Origin: Chrysopilus asiliformis
Taxonomy: Eukaryota; Arthropoda; Insecta; Diptera; Rhagionidae
Direction: 5' to 3'
DNA: 64,000 bases
NCBI GenBank assembly: GCA_964034945.1
Contig: OZ035961.1
Location: 87,252,124-87,316,123, forward strand
Shown here piece after piece: positions 40,839 to 54,460 of this stretch. The position numbers and the translations under genes were made by a program. Below the pieces are notes generated by a model. The model had not been told where the DNA came from and did no database searches. It saw nothing but the letters and a program-made list of their open reading frames with translations. Position 1 is the stretch's first letter. Each line of letters opens with the position of its first letter.

Positions 40839-43800
40839 TTTGAGATTTAGTTACCCTGCACAAGAAAATTTCATACGCAGGACATTTCATATGCCGAAGA
40901 AAGTCATCTTTCAATAAGTCCAATATACCTATTTTAACTACCCTTCTATGTCAGGCAATGCTAGATTTTCACTGGTCATCCAAACCCACTTTTTTTGTCC
41001 TATGTAAGCAATAGACGTTTCTTCGGAAACCTAAAATTTTAAGATCCTTTCTATGGAACCGATTTTCGCAGAGGTTGATTATAAGTTCTCGAGTTTCACC
41101 ACTTTTAATTTTTTTCCATTACGCATTTTAATGGGGGTACCAATTTTAAAAAAATATTAAGAATTTTGAGATCTGGGGTGGAATCGCGTCAGGTGATAGT
41201 TGATAGTGACTCTCATCCGTCAATTTTTAGTGATAAATAACAATTTTTAGTGATAAATAACAGATATGGCTATAAGTTAAATTATTTTTTTTTAAATAAA
41301 CAAATTAATTAAAAAATTACGGGCTGTGATATTTCCAAATAATAGAGCTTTTTCATGTTCTTCCAGGTGGTTCTGAAGATCGGTGGCGTAAACCTGAAAT
41401 AAAAATCGATAAATCATGGTTTTTTAAATAAAAGGTTTATTGTACAAAATTATATTCATTACATAAGGCAAATGATGGAAAGTGTTCCTTAGAATATTGT
41501 GTTAGTGTTTTCCATGAAATACGTAGAGCTAATTTTGGTCCTTCTAACACAGTAAATTTTTAATTAACCTGTGCACAGTAAATTTTTAGTGAACCTGTGC
41601 ACAGTACATTTTTCGTGAACCTGTCAAAGTTTAAACAGCCAAAGTTGAAAATAACGTAAACTTTGGCATTTCAACTCAATCATTTGAATGGATAATATTT
41701 CCAAAACCTTTTTGTTATTAAATACCTCCCTTACATTTGTTTTCAAATTAAATATGTATTCAGTAATTGTTTTTCATGAAACACTTATTCATTACTAACA
41801 AAAGTCTAAGATTTAAATAAAAAAAATAATCAGAAAAGTTTACTTCGCGTAAACCGTATGCATTTTGGAACAACTTTCAGTTAACCGCGGTTAGTAATAG
41901 AACGGGGCCTTGGGTGGATGAGGAAGAAAATAGATCTGGGCAGATCAAGGCAAAGTCAAGTTCTGCAAAAGGTATTTGACTAATATTTATATTCATTAGC
42001 ATTTCAGAACCCAGTATACATTTTAAAAATTCAATTAATTCATCATTACAAAATTTTAAACCACATTTCCCAATATTTAACCAATCAAAAAAAAAAATCG
42101 ACCTTTCAAATTTTCAATAATTATACAAAATGCATTAAATTACCTCGATTAAAAAAACTTTCCCATAATATCATTGCACCAACATTAAATTTCATAATTA
42201 TTTCAGTGAAAAAAATTGACTGCAAAATAGTGCAATAAATAAAAATGATCATGACGGAAAAAATTAAAAAGCGTGTTTAATTAAAAAACTTTTATTCCAA
42301 GCGCCTTGTCTAATTAAATTATCCACTTGTCTAGATAATATTGCAAAATTTGCATGAACACGCGTGAAGAGGTAAAGAAAATCGGATTTTTTGTAGTTAT
42401 CTGGGCGATGGAAAACTACAGATCTTCAAGACGTAAATGTAACAGAATATGTTTGGCTTTTTACACTTTCGTGTAGTGAATTTTATTTCTCGCATTAAAA
42501 ATCATAGAAATTCACAAATTAAGAAAAATCAGCGACTATCAGACAGACCAAAGTAAACATTTCATCCGATTGTACTCGTAGAGATAGTGTATATTGTAGA
42601 CCAAATTTTAACATCTATATTCCTGGGTAATTATGTAATTAATTCATTGAGTAAAAGTGAAATTGCATGGTTTTGGCTTTTAAATTTATAACATATATAT
42701 TTTTTGTGGTGAGTAAAACGTCATGTAAAGCAACAGTAACGAACTCTTGATTCATTGAGGAGGTACAAATCTACCAAGAAGCAGCTGGCGGCAAAGCAAA
42801 CTAATGAATAATTAATTTATTTGTCTTGTTGTTTAATTGGTATTCAGTTTTTTTCTTTTACACTAATTTTTAGCTAACACCTTAACTTTTTGTTAAGGTA
42901 TGCGAAATTTGCTAAAGTGAATTATGATTTAATGGTCTGATAATTATGGGCAAAAAGAAATACCTTAATTGCACCAGAAAAATACTTTAATATAAAAAAT
43001 ATACTTTAATCATAAAATTTGTAGATGAAAAATTAAATTAAGTATTATAACTTTGCAGAAGATGGTGGCTATAAAGTGATCATTAATTTATCCTAATAAA
43101 ATAAAATAATTACTGTTCGTTTGGTAAATTTCCCTTTTACGGGCAAACATATCAACCGATTGATCTTTAATTTGGGAGGGATAAAATTAAGAAATACTAT
43201 TTCTATGTAGATAACTAAGTTGTTGGTAGTAATGGGAAAGGGATAAGAAAACTAAAAGTTACTGCCTAGAAATTGAAGTTTTAATATAAAAAAATTCTAA
43301 TAAGGTTTAAAATATCAAAAAAAAAAATTAAAAAAATACAGCGAGTTTTTCATTCACAAAAGGGATGAAAGTTTCTCACGAAAAACAGCTGATGACTGTT
43401 AAATATTCTACAATGATATTATTAGAATTTCCTTTAATCAAATCTTGTAGTTTCGTTTCCGGAAAATCTTGTGAAAAATAATTTTTTCTACAACCAATCA
43501 AAACCGAATTAAGATAAATATTGTGAATATAATAAAAAAATTAAAAAAAGCTACGCGAAGTTCAGGGATAATAAAAAAATAATTTTATCATTGAGGTGTC
43601 ATATAATGTTGTCGGAAGCTCTTTTATAGTAACATGTAAATGTCATGAAAAGCCACTTTTCTCTCAAAAATAAAAGAAAACCATAATTTCCATACATAAT
43701 AAAACATAATTAAAACAAGGCCAAGCATCATTCTTTCAAATTGTCTCTCGTCTTCAGGCCAATAAAATTTACGTTGGGTGTCCACAAAAACTAATTACGT

Positions 43801-44489
43801 GGTCAATGGTCACTACTATTTTGTCCACTCTGATGGTCATCGAACCAAATCCCATTCAGTAGAATAAAAAAACCAGCACAATTGGCTGGATATTTGCCTT
43901 TTTCTGCATGCATTATTAAAAATATGGTCAAAAGACTCCAAAATGAAAACGAACTCAAATATAGATCATTATCACTTTAAATCTGATCTTATTCCGAATG
44001 GAATTAAAGTAAAATTTTATCTATGTGCAGGTTGGTTACTATAACATTTTTTAAATTTTCCTAAAATTAGTTCGACGTCAATTTTTGTTAAATATTTTCG
44101 GGTCCATTATACTCTAAATTCAAGCTCGTGATCAGTCAGACGACAATCGTAATTACTTTGCCACCAATTTTTACTTTCTTATACGTAGTATAATAAAGTA
44201 TTGTATTCATGAAAAATTTCGACCACTTAAGTTTGCCTTTTAATAATTTCTCGAGCAGTCTTGAGTCGATTGGAGCATTATTACAAAACTGTCTTTCAGT
44301 CTGTTAGTCTGTCAATCTGTTTACAAGATATCTTAAAAACTAATAGTGGTAGAGCCATAAAATTTTACAGGCACTTTTGGTCCTGGAATGGGACGATCCG
44401 TTAATCGGAAGTAACCTAAATGGCAGTTTAGGTTTTTTGTGTTTACTCTGAAATTTCGAATTTTTCAGTAGTCTTATGTATGACGAAAG

Positions 44490-44960
44490 TTGAAGACAGT
44501 AAATTTTCTACACTTTTGTCTTTTACTAGAAATCGATATCTCAAACCCACATCAAGATATACCGTTATTTAAAAAATTTGTTTTTTTTCTTTTGAAAATT
44601 AACAGGTTTTCGGTTGTTAATTGTATGAGATGATTTGAAGAGAATAAAATTTGCCAAAATTTTGTTTTTACTGTTATCCGCTATCTTTTACCGTTATTGA
44701 GATATTTTAATTAAAAGTAAAAAAAAATTATTTATGCGAATTGCTAATGGTTTTCCGTAAAAATAGTTCAAGTAAGAATTAAAGATATTAAAATTTTCCA
44801 CATTTTTGCCTTTTACCGTAAATTGATATCTTTTACCGTTATCGAGGCATTTTAGATTTTTAAACTAAAATTTATATTATAGAAACTAATTTTTTTTCGT
44901 CGGGTTATAGTGTACTCGTAAATTGCGCAAAAACGTCGATTTTGTATAAGAAAGTCATGT
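44490..44960 (+). repeat. Repeat family R2, copy 3
   Basis: Tandemly arranged degenerate blocks of TTTTACCGTTATTGAGATAT, CCACATTTTTGCCTTTTACC and CGTCGATTTTGTATAAGAAA, shared with the copies at 20.9 and 31.4 kb. Confidence 0.7.
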
Positions 44961-46124
44961 GTTGTTTACATCATTCTACAGCGAAAAACTTAACCGAATT
45001 TTCATATCGTAGATCTACCGGCATTTCAAGGTTCTTTTTGCGTAAAAAATCTTTCAACTTTTGTCGTACGTAGAATCTTAAAAAATAATATGGAATGGAC
45101 GAATTTGTGATGAGCATACGAGTATGTGAACAAGTTCTGTATGTGAACAAGTTTTTCAAAGTAAAAAAAGGCGCCATTTAACGCGGTTTAGTGAAAAAGT
45201 TAATCACTTATCCGTTAAGCAATTTGCGGATCACTCAACTCGGCAGTTAAGCTGGGAAAATGCTCTACTTAATTTTATATTTTGGCGGAATTCACTTATT
45301 TCGAATTATTATTGCTATTAAGTAATATAATTTGCTAAAAATAAAGAAAGATAATTAAAATTTCTCATAAATTCCGCAAAGGTAAAATGGTGTTGATTTG
45401 AAAAATGTTCTAAATACCCGAGCGAAAATATTTTTGTACCCGAATTTCTCAAATGTCGCTCTATAGGTTTCATATTTACGAATTTTCCTGCATATCATTT
45501 CATACTCTGGCGATTATGCAAATGAATACCTGCGTTGGTGTCTCACAACACATATGTGTGAGCGGCTGACACAGCTGACATTAAATGACATTGGAAATGG
45601 TGCAGAGGACCGTTAACAATTGAATTAACATTCGAAAGTGACATCGAAAGCATAAAACAAAGCAAAATCTCCGCAATTTAGAAAATAATATTTATGAGAT
45701 ATGTGTTATGAGATTTGCCATGATCTTGACAAATAAAAGTTGTCAAAATTTTGTATTCTCATGAAAATAAATTATTAACGAATTATAGGGGATGAGTAAC
45801 TATTCTAAATCAGCTGCTCTGATTGTTTCACAAATTTACCATGTAAACGATTCCGTCATTAGAACTCACCATTAGTTTTAATCTAATAAATTTGGGACGG
45901 TAATAAATTTCTCAGATGTGAATTATGGAAATAAAATGTATGGCAATTTTACTCCAAGTTACTATAAATTGCAATAAATCACCATTTGATAGAATTTTCT
46001 TTTGTGAAATGTTTTTGTAAAACAAAATATTTGACACAAAAAAAAATCAGAAAAAAGTTTTTTTTTTTTCAGAAATTACTCGTAGCTGTTTTTTTTTGTT
46101 TGTTATATTATGTGTTTATAAAAT

Positions 46125-46345
46125 TAAGGGCTAGGGCAAACGTCCTTGGTTTTCGAATTGTGCGATTCTTAAAGACAGCCAAACAAATATAGACATTTAA
46201 CGATCTACAAAAGGTTTATATTTGCATAACCAAATAAGTTAAATAAGAATAAACAAAGATTGTGCAAATAAATCTCTTTTCTTCAACCAAAAACGTCTAA
46301 AATAGTTTAGCTGTTTTTAAAAATCGCTTAATGGGACAACGCAAC
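46125..46345. mobile_element. MITE family M2, copy
   Basis: Left TIR GCGATTCTTAAAGACAGCCA AACAAATATAGAC, right end its degenerate complement (GTCTAAAATAGTTTAGCTGT, TTTTAAAAATCGC). Related to 54256-54460 and to the fragment at about 6985. Confidence 0.6.
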
Positions 46346-48926
46346 AAATTTAGTTTTACATTAGTTAATAAAAAACGTGAATTTTTATTATATCTACTCT
46401 TTATTAACTTCCATTTTTCAAAAAAATTGGGTGCATTCGGATAAAGTTGATGGATAGAAAATTTTTTAACGAACGTAACGCACAAATAAATAATTGCTTG
46501 TAAATCAGTTCATTAGAGTAAACGGCAACTCATATTAAAAAGGATATTTCAATTTCCAATCAAAAAACTGTTTTTTTGTTTTTAAATTTAAACAATTTAG
46601 TTTTTATATAATTTTGCTTTTTTTATAGTAAGTTAGGTGAATTGTGGTGGACACTTGCCTTCATTCTTTGGTTGAAAGATAATTTGCAAAAGTGATATTC
46701 ACTAAAGTTTCATTGTCGGCAGGAAATTTCGCAATTGTTTATATTGAAATATTTTTGGAAAAAGGTTTTTTGAAGCTCGAAACTCCAAATGTCGTTTTTC
46801 TTCATTTTTCATAAAAGGCGATATAAACAAAAAAGAGCGACTTATGCTAGAACCCAGCTTCAATGTCTAACCGATTAGCTTGCAAAAGTGAATTTACCAA
46901 ATCACGGAAGAAAATTTTGACAATTTTGTGAATTACGAGTTTAAATTTATTGTACTAATTTTATATTTACATCCAGCTATTGGCGATATTCCTAGGAGGG
47001 CGGTGCCTTAGGTGGGCGCCAATTTCACAAACACCTCTCGGTCCGGTGCTACTCATAGTTTAATATTCTTAGGCACAAGTCCCCAAATAATCGCTTGTTA
47101 TAATTTCAACAATATCTTATAAAAAAAAGTATTTTATTTAGAAATATGATTTGTGCGCATATATATATATATCTTCACGGTTCGTATATTTTCATGTCCA
47201 TGCACTCATATTTCGTGCTACATTTCCTATTATCATACGGAAAACCAACCTTTTTACGAGTATTTTCCTTCGCCCGTGAACCCATCACGAACTACCATAC
47301 AACTTTATCGAAAAACTAAATGCGGGCAATGCTTTTTTAAACATATTTAAATTCATTCACATTTCATTTTCATATTTTGTCTGAGTGTTGCTGATTTTAA
47401 TGCGATTCTATTACCGTCATTCAGAGTCGAAAAATCTTTGGCACTTTTTCTGAAAAAAGTGAAAGTTTGCACTATTCGAATATCATTCACTCACTCAGCC
47501 GAACCTAATCCAAATTAAAATGGAATAGCATTGCACTGGGAAAATATTTAACCAAAATTGTTGTAAAATGTGTTAAAAATTACTGGCTGAGTGGATTTTT
47601 TTTATAGTTCTGGACGACTGATATTATTTTTGTAACACCGTTCGCCAAAGACTTAAAATATTTTGCTTTGGATAATTAAGATCTGTACAAATAGAGCATC
47701 TTCGTTATAATAATGGGATCGGGGGATTAGATAATATTCGTAACATAATAAAAATTTATGGTTAAAATTGTGTGAAGTAATTTTTTTGTTCGAAACTAAT
47801 GGCTTGTGATAATAACATTATGATCTTATGGGAAGAAATTTAGACACCCTGAGCTCTATATCATATTATTTTACAATATTTTAGGATTACGTTTTACCCT
47901 TTGTTTTTTTATTGTGTCTGTAAATTATTTCTGTTCTTAGGCTTTTAATTGAGTGCGAAACTTTGCCATAAATTAGGCAGATGAATATCAATTTAAAAAT
48001 TGGTGGATTTAAAAACTGGAATGTAATTTAAATTCTTTTGAAATACGATTTTAGGTAATATTTAATTCGCTACATTATTAAAGTTATTTCTTTTGCAATA
48101 AACAATTTTAACATAAAGAAGAAATTAAATAATTTTCCTTCAAATCGGATTATTCTTCATTTATATAATTTATTTAACTATATTATATGTACTTAAAAAA
48201 ATTGTTGTCATGTAAATATAAACAGAACTGAAAAGAAATTCCATAATTTCGGAAAAATATGTAAAAAATAATATCTTTTCAAATATCTCGAGAATTATTA
48301 AAGATACGTAGAAACCGTTAATGTAGAAAATTTTATTTCGAATAAATTTGGTTATATGAATGCATAACTTTCGAGAGATTTTTAAAAAGATTTTGTGCTG
48401 ATCAGAAATTTCCTATCTGCCCCGCTCTCGAGCCGATCTCTGTCGTGAAATCAATACTTTTCCTCTATAGAAGAGGAAAGTAATTAATGAAAAGAAGTTA
48501 ATTTTTCAATTCTATTTTTAAAAGTGTCAAGTTTTTTACATTTTTTGATTGACTGCGCCTTCTGAATTTAATAAACGTATACACATATTTGACAGGTAAT
48601 AAATACGAATCAATTACCAAAGTTTGAATCTGGCTTATTATGAAATATTTAAACACTTTCTAAAAAATCTAAATTATTGCGTGACTTGATTTTTTACCAA
48701 AAGGAATTTTATGTTATGAATATTGACGAAAAAGTGCTCAACAATAAAATGTAATTATTTTGAACTACTTTTCAAACTCAGCCAACATGTTTTATCAATT
48801 CAATGAACCCATATATCCAAAAAATGACTAAATAAACAGCCGAAAAAATAAATACCAAATCGAAATGAAATAAAATAGCAACAAAAATTTAAAAAAAATA
48901 TATAATAAAAACTTGATTGACCTTAC

Positions 48927-49046
48927 CTTTTGTTCACCGATTGTCGTGTATTCTTTGTGATTGATCGCAATATGGAATCCATTAGCGATGTGAAGAAGCG
49001 AACAAACGCACAGGAAACAGCCGGTGAGTCCATTGATCGGGATCAT
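48927..49046 (-). CDS. Signal-peptide exon, probable AdamTS first coding exon
   Basis: ATG at 49046 opens MIPINGLTGCFLCVCSLLHI then ANGFHIAINHKEYTTIGEQK, a textbook signal peptide and mature start. It ends at AAG|GTAAGG in phase 0. The AdamTS gene downstream lacks a signal peptide in its visible exons and is on the same strand, so this is a natural first exon across an intron of about 9.9 kb. The first recognised AdamTS exon (39001) needs a 1-base carry-over, so at least one small exon is missing between them, or this exon belongs to another gene. Confidence 0.5.
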
Positions 49047-50635
49047 CGTTGAAAAATTACCATAAATATTGAATTTTGTTCAGCATGTTCATTAACTTAA
49101 TTCACTTTTCCTACGCTCTTTAGATATAATTACACATATGAGCTATTTTGATCAAAAACTGCGTAACAAACACTGAAAATTTCTTGTACTTTCGAGGAAA
49201 AATCATTAAAATTGAAATAAGAAAATGAAAAACATCAACGAGATCGTCACAAAAAAAAAAGAGATTTCTGCACCAATTAGTCTTGTAGCCTTTTTAAATG
49301 CATTTTCCTATTGTAGGATTTTGAAAAGAAAATTCTTAAGATATTTTCCGTTGGCTGTTCATTAATACTACCAATTTTGCATTAATTTCAAATTCACTCA
49401 TAAGATAATGGAAAAATTGCACCAGTTAACAACCACTCGTTAAGATAAAATACGAAAAACTGCTGGGACTTGCCAACGAAGAAATAGTAATAATGTGTAA
49501 ATCTCTATTATTATCATAAGAATTTAAACGTTGGTCGTTGATGAACGCTTCTCTGCGAATAACTAACTGCGGTATCTTCCTCATCCGTGACCGAACAAGA
49601 CTCCAAGAGTTGTTCAAAATCTTAAATCTTTGATCGGAATATAATTTTTTTTGTGCAGCTTTGGTCACAAAATTAGCAAACAATATCCATACCACATACA
49701 GACCATATCACACAATAGCACTGTGAACCGTCTTAAGGTCAGGTTAATTACTATTATTATTTTCTAGTAACGTCGCCGCAAACGATCATCCACTTCTTAA
49801 GCACTTATAATGTTTCAGCTTCTGCCATTGGTAGCTGCTGATGTAGTTTTTTTACTTCTTGATGGTCAACGAAGATTTATGATGATGAGCATAGAAACAT
49901 TGAATTCGATTCTGCTATTATTCACTATAGCCGACATATGCTTGACCGTTTTCTGTAATGGTCAACTAGAAAGTCCATCTATCTAATACTCCATAGATTT
50001 ACGATTCAATCGGTGATAATGGTCTCGTTGCGGGCAACATCGGTCATTGGATCTGGTTACACTATCCCATGCATGTTCGGTTTATGGTAATGGCGATAAT
50101 AGTAATAATAGTGGATTTGCCCCTGGGCCGTTCTTTTTTCTATTCTTCTTCAAATCACCTGTTATCCGTTCGAAAGATTCTCCAGCGATTGTAGTCCACG
50201 CCAAGGTTGCCTCTTTGTGATAAAAAGATGGTGAGATGATGACCACAAGGACACGATTTGTGGAGGCGCCAAATCAAATTTTTTTGTGTAGGCGAATCAC
50301 AATCACTTAATTTCCTGTTTAATTAAATTCTGTTTGCTTCTCCAAGGGTCGAATTTGTGTGATGTGGAGTTGATGATGTGCGAGGTTTTACCACCTTCGA
50401 GTCCCGAACTAGAATGAATCTTCTTTAGGTGATTACCAGCCAGGTAGTTCCACCAGGCGCGAGATAGACGGTTCTCGGATGAGACTCGCTTTATGAATGG
50501 TAGTTGGCTGTTCCAAGTGTTATATGCGCTCCACTATGGCTACGGATTTTTTTATGCTTCTTTGCAGAACTACCAGTATAGTGTTTTTCAATCATCATAG
50601 GAATGTATTTTTATGTTTTATTTCAAACTAGAATT
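49047..50635. other. Upstream region of the 49-kb exon, no gene seen
   Basis: Less AT-rich than surroundings in 49.8-50.5 kb, which is compatible with 5' untranslated or regulatory DNA. No coding exon is recognised. Confidence 0.35.
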
Positions 50636-51106
50636 TGTACCCGGCTTTGTTCGGCTAAAAGCGTGAGTAGAGCAAAACCTAGCAACACGAAATTCAGTTG
50701 GTTGTAAATTAGATAGTCTACAGTAGGGTGTTCCGTGCCTTTCTTAAAAGTTTTTTCTCTTCGGAAAATGGTTTTCAAAAATTAACAAAAATACAATAAA
50801 TTCCAACATTCGGATTCGGACCCCTATCCTGATTCCCCCACCACTCGGTCTACTTGGTGATATATTAGAGATGGACACGATGAACATCTGTGCCAAATTT
50901 CAGGCCGATCAGCTTGGTGGATTTCCCCCCGCGAAAGAGTAACATAGAAGAAAAAGTAAGCTTTGGATTCAATTTACATCCTCCCCTTACTTCCCTCATT
51001 TCTCAGGCTACTTTTCAATAAGTCCATGTTAGAGCTGGCCCCGGCGAGCATCTATGCCAAATTTTAGACCAATCGGGTTGGTACTTTTCTCGCAAAAGAG
51101 TAACAT
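50636..51106 (+). repeat. Transposon-derived repeat, interrupted
   Basis: Contains TGTACCCGGCTTTGTTCGGC, then two cognate blocks (GCCAAATTTCAGGCCGATCA...CGCGAAAGAGTAACAT and GCCAAATTTTAGACCAATCG...CGCAAAAGAGTAACAT). It stops where the element at 51107 begins. Same general family as the 40.5-kb copy. Confidence 0.6.
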
Positions 51107-51904
51107 CCCTAGTAACATTGGCTCATCAGTTCTCTACACTATCAAAGGAAAAACGCACACAATTCAGTTATATTTCAGTTGTGTTGGGCGAACATAAGGT
51201 GGTGTGCTTATATACAGAATTATTTGTGGAAAAAAACTTCACAGTAAATGGATTTAAACACTTTGAGTTTGACTCATCATGAGCCGTCCATGACTGATCA
51301 TGTAATGTCGACGAGGCGATGCGTTCGGCATCGATTCGTAACCCACTTCATGTGTTTCCGAAGTTCGTTCGGTTTTACCTTTCACTCTGGAACTGAAATG
51401 CTTGAAAACGATTTATTTTCAGTCTCAGTTAAAGTGCAATTGGAGAAAGATGTCCATCAAGTTTAGTATGCTTCAGTTCTTCAATTTATGAGTTCATCAA
51501 GTTTATGCTTCAGTTCTTCAATTTTAGGTTTCATGAGTTCATCAATTTTGGTGAATTCATAAAAATAATGAATTCATCAAAATGCTTACTGATGAGGTAG
51601 GAAATTCGGCTAGCCATGAGTTTACCAATGAGCAGTCATCAATACATCATCAGTACAGCGCATGAATCATTGGTACAAATGAGTATATAATGAGCAGTCA
51701 TCAATACATCATCAGTACGGCGAGCCATTATACTCATCGAGAGGCTCATGCGTAGGTCATCGAAGGAATCATGAGTAAAAATGGGTATATAATGACGAGT
51801 CATGATGACAATATTTCCCAGGTCTAGAACAAAAATCATCATGACAATCACCTGTTCGCGATTATGAGCTCATCGATGAGCTCATGATGATCGTGCTACT
51901 AGGG
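51107..51904. mobile_element. TCAT/ATGA-rich TIR element, 798 bp
   Basis: Ends CCCTAGTAACATTGGCTCAT (left) and, inward from the right, CCCTAGTAGCACGATCATCA. The right half is almost wholly made of the tetramers TCAT/ATGA. It includes a tandem pair GAGCAGTCATCAATACATCA TCAGTAC at about 51630 and 51695 and several ATGAGCTCAT palindromes. No transposase. Superfamily not recognised. Confidence 0.65.
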
Positions 51905-54255
51905 ATATTAGTTTATGTTCACTTTGAAGTTTTGAGGGTTGGAAACGGAAGAGGTTGCTACAAAGTTTGGTTGTTCGAGAGTTAATGTTATTTTTTAAAA
52001 AAACTTACTTTATGGTGGTTCTTCCTCCCAAAATCTCCGTTTTTTCTTTCAATCCCGCGTCCTCCAAACCCTTTTTTTACTTTTAGTATATTTTTTTTTA
52101 TATTCAAAAGCAAACATTTTTGTTAAAAAAAAAGCTTGAATGAAAAATCAGAGAACAATTGAATCTGACTATGAATTTACTGAAGCATATCCAGAATGAG
52201 ATGAGCAGTTAAACACTTCATACCAAGAGAGCATAGTCATTGTTATCATATCATCAACACCAGCCACAACAGCATGACTCGAAAAAGTGCCAGCACCTTA
52301 CGACTATAGCAAACTGATGGGCGTATTTTTTAAACAAATGGTAAATAATGAACCCGTAACCATTGCTGTACATTCGAAGGTAGTAACTTAAAGTGTTAAC
52401 CTACAATTTTTAATAAAAATTATAGATCGGTAGTTTTCACAACTCAATAAATTAAAACACACAAAAAACTGTTCAATTGGCAACGGATCTTTTTACATTT
52501 TCCGATTGAAGAGGTGCATATTTTTGATGCAAAAGGAATCGTTAGCCGCTATTTGAATTGTAAAAACAACTTGTATCGGTCAGTCGACTATACTTGAAAA
52601 ATGTTTTTGATTTTCGTTCCAAATGCATACTTTTCAAATGTGGTTTGAAGAAGATCCGTTGGAATCTTATGCATATTGACGCTCGAGTAATCTATCTAAG
52701 CGATCGAATCGGAAGCTGTAAATATTTTTAAGTACACTATAGTCGCATACGATGGCAATAATGGCAGTCAAACTGAAATATGTCTGCATAAGCATTGGCA
52801 ATGAATGTGGATTCTTTGAATTAACTTTGATTCCACTTTACAATGAAAAATGCATGAGGATTTTTTTCACCCAGATTTCAAGTGTTGTTTTGATATTTAC
52901 GCATCTTTGGATGTTCTCCTTTTTCTGAAATTTAAAGGGTTCCGATTGAGTGATGACATTTTTATAGCAGCGTTTTTCAGAAAATTCTTAATTCTCAACC
53001 GGAAAATATTGTAAAAAACGCTCACCAAGAACAAATACTTTTGACCGAGATCTTTACTAGTTCGTATCATTCTTCAGATTTTTTTCTTGAACATTTTTTT
53101 CCAACTGCATTAGCGATGCATTTAGTAATAGATTAAGCTAAAGATACTCGGATTTGTAATATCTGAAAATGATATTTTGTCATACAGTGGTTAATTGCAT
53201 GATTGTTAGTTAAGCATTGTTGTAACTTGGTGTCTCGTGGTAAGGTGAGGGTGTGAAAATTTATCATTAATGTGTAATCTGTGCATTGCACGTGAATCTT
53301 GTGCATGATTGCTAGCAATTAGTGAAAGAATTTTTTTTGTCACTGGAAATTGTATGTTTCAAATTGAGTAATTGGTTTAATGATAGCCGAATAGGTATGT
53401 ATGTCGATGGGAATCAAGGCTTTTATTTAATACGTTTTAATATTAATCATATGCTTGATTAAAAAAATATTACTCTTCGAATTTTAGTCAAAAGATTTTT
53501 GAATTTGCAAAAAATACAAAATTTTTTTGATATTTTAGTAACATTTATTTTAATTTAATTAACTAATTTAAATGGTATCAAAATATAATATTTTTTCATA
53601 TTTTTTATTTTGATTATTCTCTATATATAATTTTAATTATTTTTTTTTTCTAAATCTTACATTTCCACTAGAAAAATTGTGCGCGTTTTACATCTCAATT
53701 CACTTATTGCACGGATTGTTTGACTTTTTTATAATAATTTTATATGTATTCTTTTCTTTCAAACTTTTCAAAAATTCTTATTTTTTAAATATATTTGTTT
53801 AATCAAATTGGAATAAAATTCTCGTTCCATTATATTGATTTTAAATACTAATCAAATGTCTATTTATTTCTACATTGGTATTTAATTTTGTAACGCTGAA
53901 TATTTGAAAGATTTCACTTTATAAATTTCAACCGAAAGAAATTACAATGAAATTATGTAGAGCAACAGCAGATAGTGAGCAAAAAGCAGAAAACTTTAGT
54001 TAATAAAATTTTTCTTCTTCTAATTTTTTAAGTGTTTCTATCATAATTTTCATATTTTTTTACAAAGTGTTGAAATATCAAAAGAAACCTACGACGTCAA
54101 ATGATTTTTTTTTTCAATATTTATATTCTTCTATCGCTTTACATAATTGCATGAGTTTCATTTTATTATTTTCAGTATTTCATCTACAGAATTATGTATG
54201 CATGTATTTAAGTTAACAATCATTTTTTTAAAGGAAAATTTCCACTAAGAATTAT
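51905..54255. other. Intergenic, no gene seen
   Basis: AT-rich DNA with no convincing exon. Confidence 0.5.
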
Positions 54256-54460
54256 GGCAAACCAAGTCTGTTGCGTTGCTGCATTGCGTGAGTTTTAGGG
54301 ACAGCCAAATAAATTTAGACGATTTCCATTTACAAAAGGTTCTTTTTTTACGTAATCCAATTTTTCCATTTATTATGCAAATACTATAGAAAGGAACGTG
54401 TCTAAATTTGTTTGGTTGCCTTTAACGCAGTGCGGCAACGCCACGCACTTGCTATGCTAT
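54256..54460. mobile_element. MITE family M2, best copy
   Basis: TIRs of about 65 bp, imperfect: left GTTGCGTTGCTGCATTGCGT ... GGGACAGCCAAATAAATTTAGAC. The right end is its complement, with GTCTAAATTTGTTTGGTTGC ... GCAGTGCGGCAACGCCACGC. About 205 bp in total. Confidence 0.75.

Larger units (their letters stand above)
39002..48926. other. Long AdamTS intron or 5' intergenic DNA
   Basis: About 9.9 kb of AT-rich DNA. Contents noted are a transposon-3'-end-type repeat at 39640-39885, a compact Helitron-like copy at 40512-40838, R2 copy 3 at 44490-44960 and a MITE at 46125-46345. No exon with convincing borders was found, though a microexon could hide here. Confidence 0.45.

Noticed and set aside
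47153..47350. 65-codon plus ORF near 47.2 kb
   Set aside because: Starts in an AT microsatellite, with no domain, splice or promoter support.
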